NCBI GenBank assembly: GCA_022036555.1 | Contig: CM039140.1 | Location: 29,880,473 to 29,944,472 of the forward strand | Direction of reading: 5' to 3' | Origin: Microstegium vimineum | Taxonomy: Eukaryota > Streptophyta > Magnoliopsida > Poales > Poaceae | Length of the DNA stretch: 64,000 bases | Shown: positions 1 to 11,142 of the stretch, in pieces | How positions within the stretch are numbered: the first letter of the stretch is position 1 | Layout: each line of letters begins with the position of its first letter | Program-made: the position numbers and the translations under genes | Notes under the pieces: generated by a model | Told to the model about the DNA's origin: nothing | The model's input: the letters and a program-made list of their open reading frames with translations, nothing else | The model's database searches: none

Positions 1-364
1 TACTACGACGACAACCTCGATGACAACAACGGGGAGCACTACTACTCCGACGGCTACTGAGCATTAGATTAGGAGTTTGATCTTCCAAGCCGGGAGCTTT
101 TGTATCATGATGTTTAAGACTATGTTTAATTTGGATCTTTGTGATGTGTAAGCCGAATTTGGATTTAAGTCCAGACGTTGTTCTGGCAAAGACTATGAAA
201 TGTTATTTGTATGCTTATGAAGAGTAATTAATTCTGTGATGTTATGTGGAAGGATGAGTAATTATATCTGGTTGTGTGCTTAATATTACATTTTGTACAT
301 CACGGTATTTATTCATTATTCAATATAACATCACCTAATTATTGCTTGTTAATGGGATATACAG
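1..364 (+). other. leader or 5' LTR edge of element A
   Basis: This AT-rich stretch precedes the gag start of element A. The first 60 bases read as the acidic, tyrosine-rich tail of an open frame (ending DNNGEHYYSDGY and a TGA). The rest has no open frame. I could not find a TG...CA border or a clear primer binding site, and it does not match the end of the 3' LTR near 11,100, so I cannot say whether it is LTR or untranslated leader. Position directly before the gag ATG favours leader. Confidence 0.4.
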
Positions 365-1422
365 ATGCCGGCTAACACTCGTCGCAACACCCGGGTGATG
401 GAGAGGCAGCCAGGGAAGACCTGCTACCCCCACCACCACCTCCGATCACGCCGGAAGCATTCTTTGGCCAGTTCTTGGGTAGCCAGAGAAGCATGGAGGA
501 GATGCAGTGTCAGATGAACGAGACGTTGTGCAACATCGTTGGCAACATAGATCAGCAGCACAGGCAGCAGCAAGGGCCCATGCCTAATCAGTATAGCTCT
601 TACAAGGATTTCATGGACACCCGCCCTCTGATCTTCAAGGAAGCTACTGAACCACTGGAGGCAGATGAGTGGCTGCACTCCATGACACAGAAGTTCCGAC
701 TTCTGCGCCTGACAGAGGAGCTGAAGGCGGAGTATGCCGCGCACAGGCTGGAAGGACCGACAAGTATCTGGTGGTCCCAGTACCGCGATAATCTGCATGC
801 GGGAACTGCGATCACATGGGAGATGTTCTCCGCAACCATGCGCTGTCACTACATCCCAGAAGGAGTGATGGAGATGAAGCTCACTGAGTTCATGAGGCTT
901 TCTCAGGGAACCAGGTCAGTGACAGAGTACCTGACCAGCTTCAACAGGTTGGCTCGCTATGCCACCGACTTCGTCAACACTGACACTAAGAAGATCGCAA
1001 GCTTCAAGAGGGGCATGAATGCAACTCTTCTGTCCAAGATGGGCAACAACTACCGTACCACGTTCAGTGACTTTATCAGTGACTGTCTGAACCAGGAGAC
1101 CAACGACAACAGGTTGTTCGCAGAGACTCGTTGTCGTGTCCCAGAGGGAGGATCCCACCAGAACAGGGGTCCCAATGCTTCAAGGCCAGCGTTTCGTCCA
1201 CCACAGGCTGGTGCACGATTCCGACCACCTCAAGGGAAGATGACCAATGCCCGTGCTCGTCCAGGTTATCAGAGGCCTTTCACTGCACCCCTGCAACAGA
1301 ACAAGGATGAAGCCGGAGGATCTAGAGCTGGAGGGCAGAAGACGCCCTATGATGTGGGACCATGCTTCAACTGCGGTCAAGCTGGTCACTTGTCTCGTTT
1401 CTGCACAAAGCCCAGGAGGTAG
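365..1422 (+). pseudogene. gag: Element A gag (capsid-nucleocapsid)
   Basis: Gag forms the virus-like particle and packages element RNA in the cytoplasm. The likely start is the ATG at 365 (MPANTRRNTR), but the rest of the protein is in another frame, entered near 395-425 through a proline run (PPPPPPITPEAFFG), so one small indel separates start and body. The body from about 450 carries the retrotransposon gag domain (WLHSMTQKFRLL, WWSQYRDNL, the EFMRLSQGTRSVTEY region), a basic Q/R/P-rich linker, and one zinc knuckle CFNCGQAGHLSRFC of form CX2CX4HX4C at about 1363-1404. The stop at 1420-1422 is TAG, after which the same frame continues with plausible gag-protease linker residues to about 1538. 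Family assignment is by motif; the frameshift is inferred from where the homology lies. Confidence 0.85.
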
Positions 1423-1539
1423 TTCAACCAACCGCAGAAGCCTCGCACAGGGAATGTCCACCATACCACCTTGGAGGAAGTGCTAGAAGGAAAACCCGTC
1501 ACAGCTGGTACGTTCCTTGTTAATCAATGTCCTGTGCAT

Positions 1540-3550
1540 CGGCAAGATCAAGATGCATATTGGACCGATAAGATTGCTGGAATAATAAAAGAGTAGTTCG
1601 GAATCAAGCCTAAGGTTAATACATATTCTTATCGGAATCCATACCCTCCAGCTTATGATTTCATCCCCTTCCCAAGTCGGTACAAAGTGCCAGATTTCAC
1701 CAAATTTTCTGGTCAAGGTGATATATCAACAACGGAGCACATTAACTGATTTATTATCCAATGTGGGGAGGCAGCCAGCAGGGATGAACTGAGGGTGAGA
1801 TTGTTCTCGTCATCGTTATCTGGATCGGCATTTACATGGTTTATTTCACTGCCTCCAAATTCTGTGATCACTTGGGTCGATCTAGAAAAATAATTTCACA
1901 AATACTTCTTTGCTGGCGTACATGAAAATAAGATTACCGATTTGGTCAAATTGAGGCAGCGTAATGATGAATCGGTAGAAAGCTTCGTGCAAAGACTGCG
2001 AGACGTGAAGAACAAGTGCTATAGCTTGGTACTTGATGATCGACAATTGGTGGATTTGGCCTTCCAGGGATTACTGTCGCACATCAGGGACAAATACGTG
2101 TCTCAAGAGTTCGAAAGCTTAAGCCATCTTGTGCAAAAGGTTGCCGATCAAGACACCAAGGTTTTTGAGCCTAGAGGAAGTTGGGATAAAGAGGTGTCTT
2201 TGACTAAGAAAACGGATTCGGACAAAGAAACGAGTATCGGTTTAGTTGAATGGGTAAAGAACAAAAAGCCGATATCTTGTCCGTTCGGCCAGAAAGAAGC
2301 TGAAAGGTTCACCTTTGATATCACCAAGGCCGATAGGATGTTTGATATATTATTTCAAGAAGGGCGGATTAAGCTGGCGCCTAATCAAGTGATTCCATTG
2401 GTCGAGGAGCTTAAAAGGATCAGGTATTGCAAGTGGCATGATGCAACTTCACACAGTACCAATGATTGTAAAATATTTAGGCAGCAGTTGCAGTCAGAAA
2501 TTGAGTCTGGGCGAATTAAGTTTGAAAATTCTAAGGCCCAGAAGCCGATGAAGATCGAACAACACCCGTTTCCAAATAACATGGTGGAAACTAGTGAAAA
2601 GACTAAAGTGCTGACATCGGAGGCTACCAAGAGAAATGCATCGGTAGATCCTGAACATCAAATAACTGAGCACGATGTGAAAGGGGTTACCGATGACAGA
2701 AAGGACAAGAGGATTGCCGATGAGAGCAGCGGCGCTAGGAGACCTTACAGTTGTGCACCATATGGCGTTGTAATCACGCACAGGCGGCCACGACAAGAGT
2801 ATCGGCGCTCGCAAAAAGAGCAATATCGGCAGCAGGAGGAGGAAAACGCCAGGAGTGGCATCGGTATAAAGATCATTGGAGGTGCCCCTTCTTTGTTCAC
2901 TGTTGGGAAGAAGGCATCAAGCTACCCACTGCCGATAATTGCCCTGAATGCAATGGGTACTACCCTGCCGATCGGTCAGAAAAGACGCCCCATTTTGACG
3001 ATCGGGCATCAAGCTATGGCAGGCCGATCAGAGAAAAGGGGTCCGTGCATGATCGGCTGGGGGCAAGCTCAGTGTACATGACAGGCTTGGCAAGTATAGC
3101 CGTCAAGAAAGGCTTGAAGAGATGGCTAATGCAAGAGTGCCCGATGAAGAGATATTCTCCAGAGATCCAAACATAAGGAGTGGTGCAAACACAAGCGGGG
3201 AGAAACAGTACCAGCCTGTTTGGAAAACCAGGCTCCCTCAATGGTGCCCCAAGGGTCTTACAAAGACTCAAAGAAGGAGGATGCAGCGCGAGCGCCAAGA
3301 GGATTTGTGTCACGATGAAAATCCTTTCCAGAGGGAAATCTTCAGACAAGCGATGGAGGCCAAAGCGCAAAGATGGGAATTCATCGGCAGATGTCAATAT
3401 GTTGCCGATGGTGTAACTAGAGTCGATGGCCTTAGGCATTGTGGTCTGGGAGTAGTGCTTGATAGTCGAGAGATTGTGAGAGTGGCTTTGCAATGCTTGC
3501 GTGCAATAGTCAAGGAAGTGGTGCAGACATTTTGGAGGAGGTTGCAGTAG
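1540..3550 (+). pseudogene. gag: Element B gag, degraded
   Basis: The frame begins mid-protein and shows a Ty3/gypsy-type gag domain: the YKVPDFTKFSGQG region near 1680-1720, then FHKYFFAG, LRQRNDESVESFVQRLRDVKN and a LRDKYVSQEFESL-like stretch. Stops at 1594 (TAG), 1747 (TGA) and 1891 (TAA) break the first part; 1942-3081 is open for 379 codons. A C-x4-H type cluster (YCKWHDATSHSTNDCKIF, about 2424-2475) may be a nucleic-acid binding motif. After a frame change, 3122-3550 contains WCPKGLTKTQRRRMQRERQ, a segment known downstream of gag in several grass gypsy elements. The expected pol is absent. Function would be particle formation and RNA packaging; this copy cannot make a complete protein. 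The long frames start at TTG, so no real initiation site is implied. Confidence 0.7.
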
Positions 3551-3602
3551 AAGAAATTTCGGTGCATAAAATATCTTATATACTCTAAAATTGGGGGGCA
3601 TG

Positions 3603-4560
3603 TGTTGACACCATTTTTTGGCACGTGTCAATATAACCTAAGGATTGTGCCGATCGGCAAAAGGCTAGTTGCCGTTCCTTATCGGCATCGGGATATTATC
3701 GGTCAGATTGCCGATAAAGGCAAAAATGTTGCCGATGAAGACAGGGATTTGTTGCCGATGGAGGTAGGAAGACACCGTTGATGAAGGCAAGGGGATGTTG
3801 CCGATAGAGACAGGAATGTTGCCGACAAGAAAGTATTGCCAATGAAGATGGAAAGCTGCCGATGAATGGTAGATGCTGCTGACGGAAGTAGGATGACGTG
3901 GCTGGCGTCAGCAGAGAGCTGCCGATGGCGATAGAAGAAGGTTGCAGATTGGAAGAAGTCTGCCGATAGAAGGTTTCATCGTAACGGAGACGGATATGGA
4001 AACTGGTGCTTTACGCCAGTATTATTATAGGTTATTTTGAGTCCGACTCTTGTACGAGTCGTTTATTTCCTTTAAAATAGGAGTTTTTGTTTAGGAAAGT
4101 TAGAGTCGTGTCTGCTTACAACTCCCCTGGTGGGGTATAAATATGTACCGAGGGGTGGTGTAAAAATATATCCAATCATATCAAATAAATCTATTATTTT
4201 TATCTATCTACTTTTCCAGCAATTTACCCTTTTATCGCATTAGTTCTAGTATATCTACAAGTTCTTCAAGTCTCGACGGGCTGCATCTCATCGATCTCCG
4301 TCAACCCTTGCAAGTTCCGCGTTTGAGCAACCTAAGCCTTGATGTCCGGGCGCATCGCTGTCGTCTCGTTCAGCTCTACTCTAGTTATCCTGATCAAGTT
4401 TGAGCCTTGACATCCGGGCGCATCGCCGTTGTCTTGTTCAGATCTTGTTCTAGTTATCGTCCTTGTCGATTAACTGGTCAAATCAACTGGCACACCTCGG
4501 ATATCGATTTTGGGTATAAGCCCGACGTGTTCGCAGATCCGGTGGCTTTTTGCATCAACA
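3603..4560 (+). repeat. 3' LTR of element B
   Basis: This 958-bp LTR begins TGTTGACACC and ends GCATCAACA, so the tips TGTTGA/TCAACA are inverted copies. A G-rich polypurine-like tract (ATTGGGGGGCATG, 3590-3602) directly precedes it. The first 400 bp are packed with GCCGAT/ATCGGC words. A TATA-like GGGTATAAATATG near 4132-4144 follows the repeat-rich part and would fit the U3-R junction. Confidence 0.85.
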
Positions 4561-6690
4561 GGTACAAGAAGTCATGAATTGGAAAGCACCCGTTAACGTG
4601 CATGAGGTTCGCAGCTTTTTAGGACTGGCCGGATACTACCGCCGTTTTATTCCGGACTTTTCTAAGATAGCTAAACCCATGACAAGGTTAACTCAGAAGA
4701 ACAAGAAGTTTGAATGGAGCCTAGAATGTGAAGCAGCGTTCCGTACCTTGCAGACACTGTTAACTACTGCACCGGTTCTGGCACAACCAAATCTGGAGGA
4801 ACCTTTTGATGTGTTTTGTGATGCATCTACCATTGGTTTGGGATGTGTGTTGATGCAAAATGGAAGAGTCATTGCTTATGCCTCGTGTCAACTTCGCCCT
4901 CATGAGGAGAATTACCCGACACATGACTTGGAGCTAGCAGCAGTCGTGCATGCTCTGAAAATATGGAGGCATTACCTAATGGGTAATTTGTGTCACATCT
5001 TCACAGATCATAAAAGTTTGAAGTACTTGTTTACCCATTCTGAATTGAATATGAGGCAAAGAATATGGTTAGAGTTAATCAAGGATTATAACTTGGAAGT
5101 GCACTACCATCCCGGAAAAGCAAATGTTGTAGCAGATGCTTTGAGCCACAAATCCCATCGCAACTTGTTGCAACCTCTGTTGGAAGATGGATTTGATCTA
5201 ATGCATCCCTCAGTGCTAAATAATATTGTTATCCAGTGTACCTTGGATAGTGATATTATTGAGGGGCAGAAATCAGACGAGAAGCTTATGCAAACCAAAC
5301 AAAGGCTAGAAACCAACGAATCTCTGAATTTTAAAGTGGATGAGAAAGGAGTCCTTTGGTTCAATCAACGTCTGGTAGTTCCTCAGAACCAGGTTCTGCG
5401 AGATAGAATTCTCAATGAAGCACATAACTCAAAGCTATCAATTCACCCTGGCAGTAGCAAGATGTATCATGACCTTAGGACAAGGTATTGGTGGTCTAAG
5501 ATGAAATTGGATATTGCAGAATATGTCGCGAAGTGTGATACATGTTGCCGCATCAAGGCAGTACACCTGAAACCTGCCGGTTTACTACAACCTCTCTCTA
5601 TAGCTAAGTGGAAGTGGGAAGATATCAGTATGGACTTCATCACAGGGTTACCTACCACTCAGAAAGGAAATGATTCTATATGGGTTATCATTGACCGCTT
5701 AACCAAGGTAGCTCACTTTGTACCAGTCAAGGTTACCTATCGACCACATTAGTATGCAGAGCTATATGTTCAGAATATTCTGAGACTGCATGGTGTTCCC
5801 AAAACTATCGTATCCGACAGAGGATCTTAGTTCATCGCACTTTTTTGGGAGCAGTTGCATAGAGAGCTGAGAACAAAGTTGATTCGAAGTTCCGCTTATC
5901 ACCCTAAGATAGATGGACAAACAGAACGAGTGAATCAAGTGTTGGAAGACATGTTGAGGGCATGTATTGTGTCCACAAAAGGATCATGGGAAAAGTGGTT
6001 ACCTTTGGTAGAGTTGTCTTATAACAATAGTTATCAAGAAAACATTAAGATAGCACCGTTCGATGCCTTGTATGGACGAAAGTGTAGAACCCCTGTCAAT
6101 TGGATTGAATTAGGAGACAAGGGATTCTATGGTACGGATTATGTGAAAGAGGCAGAAGGGATAGTCTGCACTGTTCAACAGCATATCAAGGCAGCTCAGT
6201 CTCGGTAGAAAGGATATGCCGATCAAAGGAGGAGACCTTTAGAGTTTTCAAGTTGGTGACTATGTGTACCTTAAGGTATCCCCTATGAAAGGCGTCCACC
6301 GTTTTGGAATTAAAAAGAAGTTAGCACCCCGATATGTCGGACCTTATCGGATTATTGCTAAGAAAGGGAAGGTAGCATACCAAGTACAGTTACCCCCAGA
6401 GATGAGTGCTATCTTTCCAGTGTTCCACGTGTCTCAGTTCAAGAAATGTCTTCGTGTTCCAGAAGAAGAAGCAGTATAGAGTTTAGACATCGTGATCAGA
6501 TCAGACCTGGAGTACTACGAGAAACTAGAAAAGATCTTGGACACAAAAACAAGAGTCACCAGAAACCGAGAGGTGAAGACTTTCAAGATTCTTTGGAGTA
6601 ATCATGGTACGAACGATGCAACCTGGGAGACCGAGGCCTACCTAATCGCAAACTATCCCGTCTTTTATAATGAATGGTACGCAACTCAAA
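4561..6690 (+). pseudogene. pol: Element A pol: RT end, RNase H, integrase, chromodomain
   Basis: The frame enters at the RT thumb (SFLGLAGYYRRFI), followed by RNase H with acidic positions in CDASTIGLG, the LELAAVVHAL helix, TDHKSLKY and VADALSHK. The integrase N-terminal HHCC zinc site lies around HNSKLSIHPG and CDTCCRIK. The core has catalytic Asp in SMDFITGLP, Asp in VSDRGS and Glu in DGQTERVNQ. The C-terminal part (KLAPRYVGPY, FPVFHVSQFKKC) leads to a chromodomain-like segment around 6530-6660 (ILDTKTRV, FKILWSNHG, ATWETE), which targets integration in chromoviruses. Stops at 5750, 5828, 6206 and 6477 are all TAG, and a 1-base frame change lies near 6,240. Protease and RT core are missing upstream. 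The copy cannot produce a working enzyme. Confidence 0.88.
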
Positions 6691-6709
6691 TCTCGGGACA
6701 AGATTTCTT

Positions 6710-6724
6710 TAAGGGGGGAAGGGC
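6710..6724 (+). other. Polypurine tract of element A
   Basis: The purine run AAGGGGGGAAGGGC sits immediately before the TGTGACACCC start of the 3' LTR, where plus-strand DNA synthesis is primed. Sequence and position both fit. Confidence 0.8.
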
Positions 6725-9700
6725 TGTGACACCCTGTGTCAAGCTTGCATTAGGATCATCATTAGCCACTAAGCTAAGCATAAGCATTGCATTGCATTCA
6801 TGTTTAATTGTGCTATCATTTCATGTGTGTTTATTTATATCTGTTACACTAGAAATAGATAGGTGTTGTGCTCTAAATCTTGATCAACATATTTAGCTAA
6901 GTTTGCTATGCTTAGATTATAGAGTAGATTGCTTTTCTTGCTAATCACCTTGCCTGGTTAAGCTTAGTTTAAATTTCAAAAATAAAAGTAATTCTTTTTC
7001 TTAAATGGTTTAAATAAGTTTTTAATCCTCAACCCTTGAACTAATGGTTTTTAGAATTTATGACCTACATGAAAAAGGTAGAGAATAATATTCTGAACAA
7101 CTTTGGTTTAAGTGCCAAAACTTAGTTTGGAATTTTTGAAACTGTTTTGAAGCAAATTCAATTTGAATCAAATAAAAGAAAATGGAAAAAGGGAATCAGA
7201 ACTGAAACAGGCAGAGTTCACCGTTTTTGGCCCCCGCGGCCCAGCTCGCGCCCGCGCAATCCCACGCACGCGCCCCGCACGTGCCGCGCACGCCCGCGCA
7301 CACTCGCCCGACCATCGCTGCGCCGTACGTCGGCGCTGCTGCCGCGTGGCCGTCGATGCCTGACCACGGATGTCGAACACACCCTGCGCCACACCGCGCC
7401 GTCAGCACTGCCACTGCCGCCCTGCCGCAGGCTGCACTGCGCCGTCGCGTCGTCATAATGCCGCCGCAGCGCCTGTCACCAACCCGCACCTCGCCTCGTC
7501 TCGGTCGCGTCTGAGCTCGCGCCCGCGCTAACGGTGCTAGAACTGAGCTTGCACCACGCGTGGCCGCTGACGCCCCTGCTTCGCATGCCGCAGAGCTGCC
7601 ACCACCGCTGCCGCACGCCGCGCCGTCGCATCGCTTTAACGCCGCCGCAGTGCTGCGTCCGGTCAGCCACTCCCTCCGTCGCAGTCGTGATCGAGTGCCG
7701 CATCCATGCTAACGGCGCTAGGACCAAGTAGTGCCCTACCCCGCGCGCTGCCGCCTCTGCTCCCGCGCGCGCAGACGCGCTACGTCGCTGACGCCGCCGC
7801 ACCGTCGCGTCCAGGCCCCCACCGGTCTTTCCGGTCGGCCATGACCACGCAGAAGGATGCGCCTACATCCCCTCTACCTCCCCACTCACCAACACTCGCC
7901 CGCGTTCACTCTCCCGCTCGCGTTGCCTCTGCTCTCGCCGCGCTGAGCACAAAACGCACCACAGCGCCCCCTTGTCAAATTCACCTCCACCCGAGCATCT
8001 CTGATCGATCCATCTCGCACACCGCTTCGACTTCACCTTGCACACGCCCCGCTCGCCCTTGCAGCACCAGCCGAGCTCCACCGTTGCCAGACCGCCGTCG
8101 CCGTTCCTCGGCTCGGAGTTTCCCCCGCAACAACCAAACGGCGTTCACCCCTCTCCGACCCGCCTCTGTCGACTCCATCTTCGTGGAACCTTCACCAGAG
8201 GTAGTAGAAGTGAGAACACCCTTCCACTAGCTCTCTCTCACCCTAAAATGATACAGCGCCGTTGGCCGCGCGCCATTGCTGCCGCCGCGGAGCTGACACA
8301 TGGCCAGACTTCCACAGAGCCTCTCCGGTTCAACCAACCCCCACGCTGCACTCCCCACACCACCGTGGTGCTCACGCGCACGCTCGCCGGGCAATACATC
8401 GCCGGTAGTCACCCCGCCGCCGGCTCGCTACAGGGTCGCGCTGGTTCTACCAACCCCACCAGTCGATGCGCGACGTCACCACGAGTCCAGCGCATCCACC
8501 CTCGCCGTCGACGAGCTCACCGCCAGCGAGAATGCGCCGGTCAGCGCCGGTGCTCTGCCTTGCACTCGCTGGCATGTGGACCCGAGTTGACCACGGGGTC
8601 CCACCTGTCAGCTCGGCCTCCCGCGTGCACTGGGCCGAGCCCAACACTGTTCATCCATGGGCCGAATTCAGAAATGCATTTCCTTTTCTATTTTCAGTAA
8701 ATCTATTAATTCTTGTTTATTTTATATCCAGAGTTTGGTAAATCCTAAAATGGTGAAATCAATTTTGTTAGACTTTATAAATGACGATCTTTCTATTAAA
8801 AATATATAAGTAATTTTTGGAGAATGTCTTCAGTACTAATGTTTAAATAATCCTTTTCTGCACTTATCAAAGTTAATTGTGTTCCTACATGAAATGATCT
8901 GATAAAAATATGAGGTTTTTATTCTAGCTCTGCTATCCTGTGTAGAAGCTAGGAAAAATATAAAATGCCATGTTTCTGTGTAAGTTTTATTTATCACCTA
9001 TTAAAATGTGTTTCTGCTGTTTTATTAGATTAATTCCTGTAGTAAATCTGTGCTTGGATAAATCATGAAACTTTTTGTGTAGCCTCTGTGTACCATGATC
9101 TATCTAGGAAAAAGATAACATGTGGTATGTTGTATGGCATAAAAGATACTTGTAGTTCAAGTGTCCTTTTCTAGGGTTTTCTTTGGAAAATCATGTAGAG
9201 TATAATATGTTTGTGCTGATCATGGAATTTTCTTGATAAATATGTTTCTGAGTAAAGAACTTGTTAAAAATAAGATATAGCATGTTTCACCCTATTAGCC
9301 AGTAGGTCTAGTTCAAAGTATTTTTTCTCCATTTAAATTCATCTTTTTGTATTTGCCAGCTGTTTTTTATGAAGTAGTATCCTTTAAGCATGTTCTATCC
9401 CCTGTAATTTTTGTAGATTTTTCTGAGCAGTTTATAATAGGCTTGCTGTGTAAAGTGGCTTGGGATAATTAATTGGTTTAATACTTAAGGCCACTTTCTA
9501 GTGTATCAAATCTTGTTCAGGCATCATCCCTGCACCACCAAGTTTACTTATATGCATTGCAATCATTTAGGATCAGTGGAGGAACTTCAGGTGCCACCTC
9601 AGGAAGCAGAAATCCAGGAGGTGCAGGAGCTGAACGAGGCACCACGAGCTCGACACTAACCTCCCCGAGTGCCCTGATCACCAGCCCTCCACCTTCACTC

Positions 9701-11142
9701 AAGACAAGCCCCAGAGCATTTTTAAGCCTCGTAGCAGTTTTACAATTAATCTACTTGAGTATTTTATACTGTGATACATTAGGTGACAGGAGTTGATTGA
9801 ATCCCAATTGTTGCATTACCTTCCTTGATATTTCAGTTACCTACCTTGCTACCCTGTTAAATAAAAGTAAAATCAACCGCTTAGCCTGCTTAGAATAAAT
9901 GGTTACATTTATATTTATGTTCGTATTATCCCATGGGGATAGTACCGATCACGGTTGGCTATATTTGCTATCATGGAAAGAACCATTGGTAGTAATGAAA
10001 TGTGGTCAACTGGAAGGCAAGGGCACCAAGTGGTTTAGACTTGGGGGCAGTCCGTCCGTTGGATCGTATAGGTTTGTATACGATGGTGTCCCTCTTACAT
10101 CTTTGAATGCACCCTTTCACATAGGGGCCGTTGCGAGTATCGACCCGAAGCCGAGTAAACACTGTCCGGACCGGCGCTCAATCTGCTGTGAGCACCCTCT
10201 AGTTTGTAGATACGATCTGCCCCATGGTGGCCAACTGATTTCTACAATTGGGTGGACCAATGCGAGCCCGCGACGTACTACCTGGACAGTGTTGAGCGGT
10301 AACCCAATGCATGGACTCGATGGGGAAAGTGTGGGCGTGTGTTAAAGGTAATCTTGCCAGCTGGTTATATATCGATTCGAGTCTCCGCCTCCCACCGGAT
10401 AGTGGGGGATTATGCTGAGATTCACCATGGTACAACTCCATGTGACATGGTAATGGTTCTACTAAAATATTGATGAAGGAATTGGATATATATTATTATA
10501 TTGATTGCTTAGATCAAGTGTGTCCTCTAGTTCAGGTGAAAAACTTAGAGGTAAATAATTGGATGAAAAATGGCTGCTCTCTAATCTTTAAGTTTCTTAT
10601 TGTTCGCGTTTCCGCAAAAGCAAAAGTTTACGCAGATCCACTTAAATAGCCATGCATATCCTTGGAGTCTTTATTTTCAGTTAGACGGGTAAGCCTAGCT
10701 GAGTACATTCCCGTACTCAGGGTTTATCCTGTTTGTTGCAGATGGCCAAGTATACTTTTGCTATTGTAAGCACTGTCTCTATCCTGTCAAAGGAGAAGAG
10801 GAGTAGGATTTGGGCAAGGTCTTCTACGAGATCATCGTTTGCTGTTGTTGGGCATAACTTCGTTGGCACCCCTATCTATTAATGGTTTTCACGTGGAGTA
10901 AGACTTTGGGTTCAAGTTTCAAAACAATGTTTTATTTGGCCACGTGTGTTGTGGCGTGAGTACTACTTTATTTGGAACAAGTATTGTAATAACTTTATTT
11001 CATACTTCAAGTATTTTCGTTTAATTGTTGGTTCGTTCGAATGTGCATACCTGAGTTTGCGCGATCTGGGTTGGATATACGATTGTTAGAAATCCTTCGA
11101 GATTTCCGGACTACCGGGATTATATGGGCTCAAGTGCTTTAA
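6725..11142 (+). repeat. 3' LTR of element A (about 4.4 kb)
   Basis: The LTR starts TGTGACACCC right after the polypurine tract and opens with a small stem, TGACAC-CCT-GTGTCA (6727-6741). It has a very GC-rich block (about 7,200-8,660), an AT-rich block (8,690-9,540), and then sections resembling Tekay-type LTR ends: TACTCAGGGTTTATCC near 10,720 and GGACTACCGGGATTATATGGG near 11,110. Open frames inside it are not supported as genes. The right end is not marked by a clear CA border and no matching 5' LTR is in the window, so the end is approximate and a further insertion inside the LTR cannot be excluded. Confidence 0.65.

Larger units (their letters stand above)
1539..4560 (+). mobile_element. 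Element B: 5'-truncated gag-bearing LTR retrotransposon inside A
   Basis: Between the end of A's gag (about 1538) and the resumption of A's pol at 4561 lies a piece of a different element. It starts abruptly inside a gag frame, has no 5' LTR, runs through gag, and ends with a polypurine-like tract and a 3' LTR bounded by TGTTGA and TCAACA. No protease, RT or integrase lies between its gag and its LTR. The right border is exact because A's RT frame resumes at GTACAAGAAG right after TCAACA. On the left, A's protease and RT are also gone, so one deletion most simply removed A's protease-RT together with B's 5' end. Confidence 0.75.
1..11142 (+). mobile_element. Element A: Tekay/Del-type Ty3/gypsy chromovirus, 5' end outside window
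   Basis: Order on the plus strand is gag with a CCHC knuckle, then (after interruption by element B) the RT end, RNase H, integrase with a C-terminal chromodomain-like segment, a polypurine tract and a 3' LTR starting TGTGACACCC. A chromodomain plus a very long LTR (over 4 kb) is typical of the Tekay/Del clade. Protease and most of RT are missing between 1,538 and 4,561. The right border near 11,142 is placed where LTR-like text ends and the reading frame of element C starts; it may be off by some tens of bases. Several TAG stops and two apparent frameshifts make this copy defective. Confidence 0.8.

Noticed and set aside
424..849. Minus-strand open frame of 141 codons
   Set aside because: Shadow of element A's gag on the other strand; no domain and no start context.
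7147..8741. Many overlapping open frames on both strands
   Set aside because: They come from GC-rich LTR sequence with few stops; products are low-complexity and phase-independent.
9899..10345. 148-codon plus-strand frame
   Set aside because: Lies within the LTR of element A; no recognisable domain, and similar text is known from long Tekay-type LTRs.
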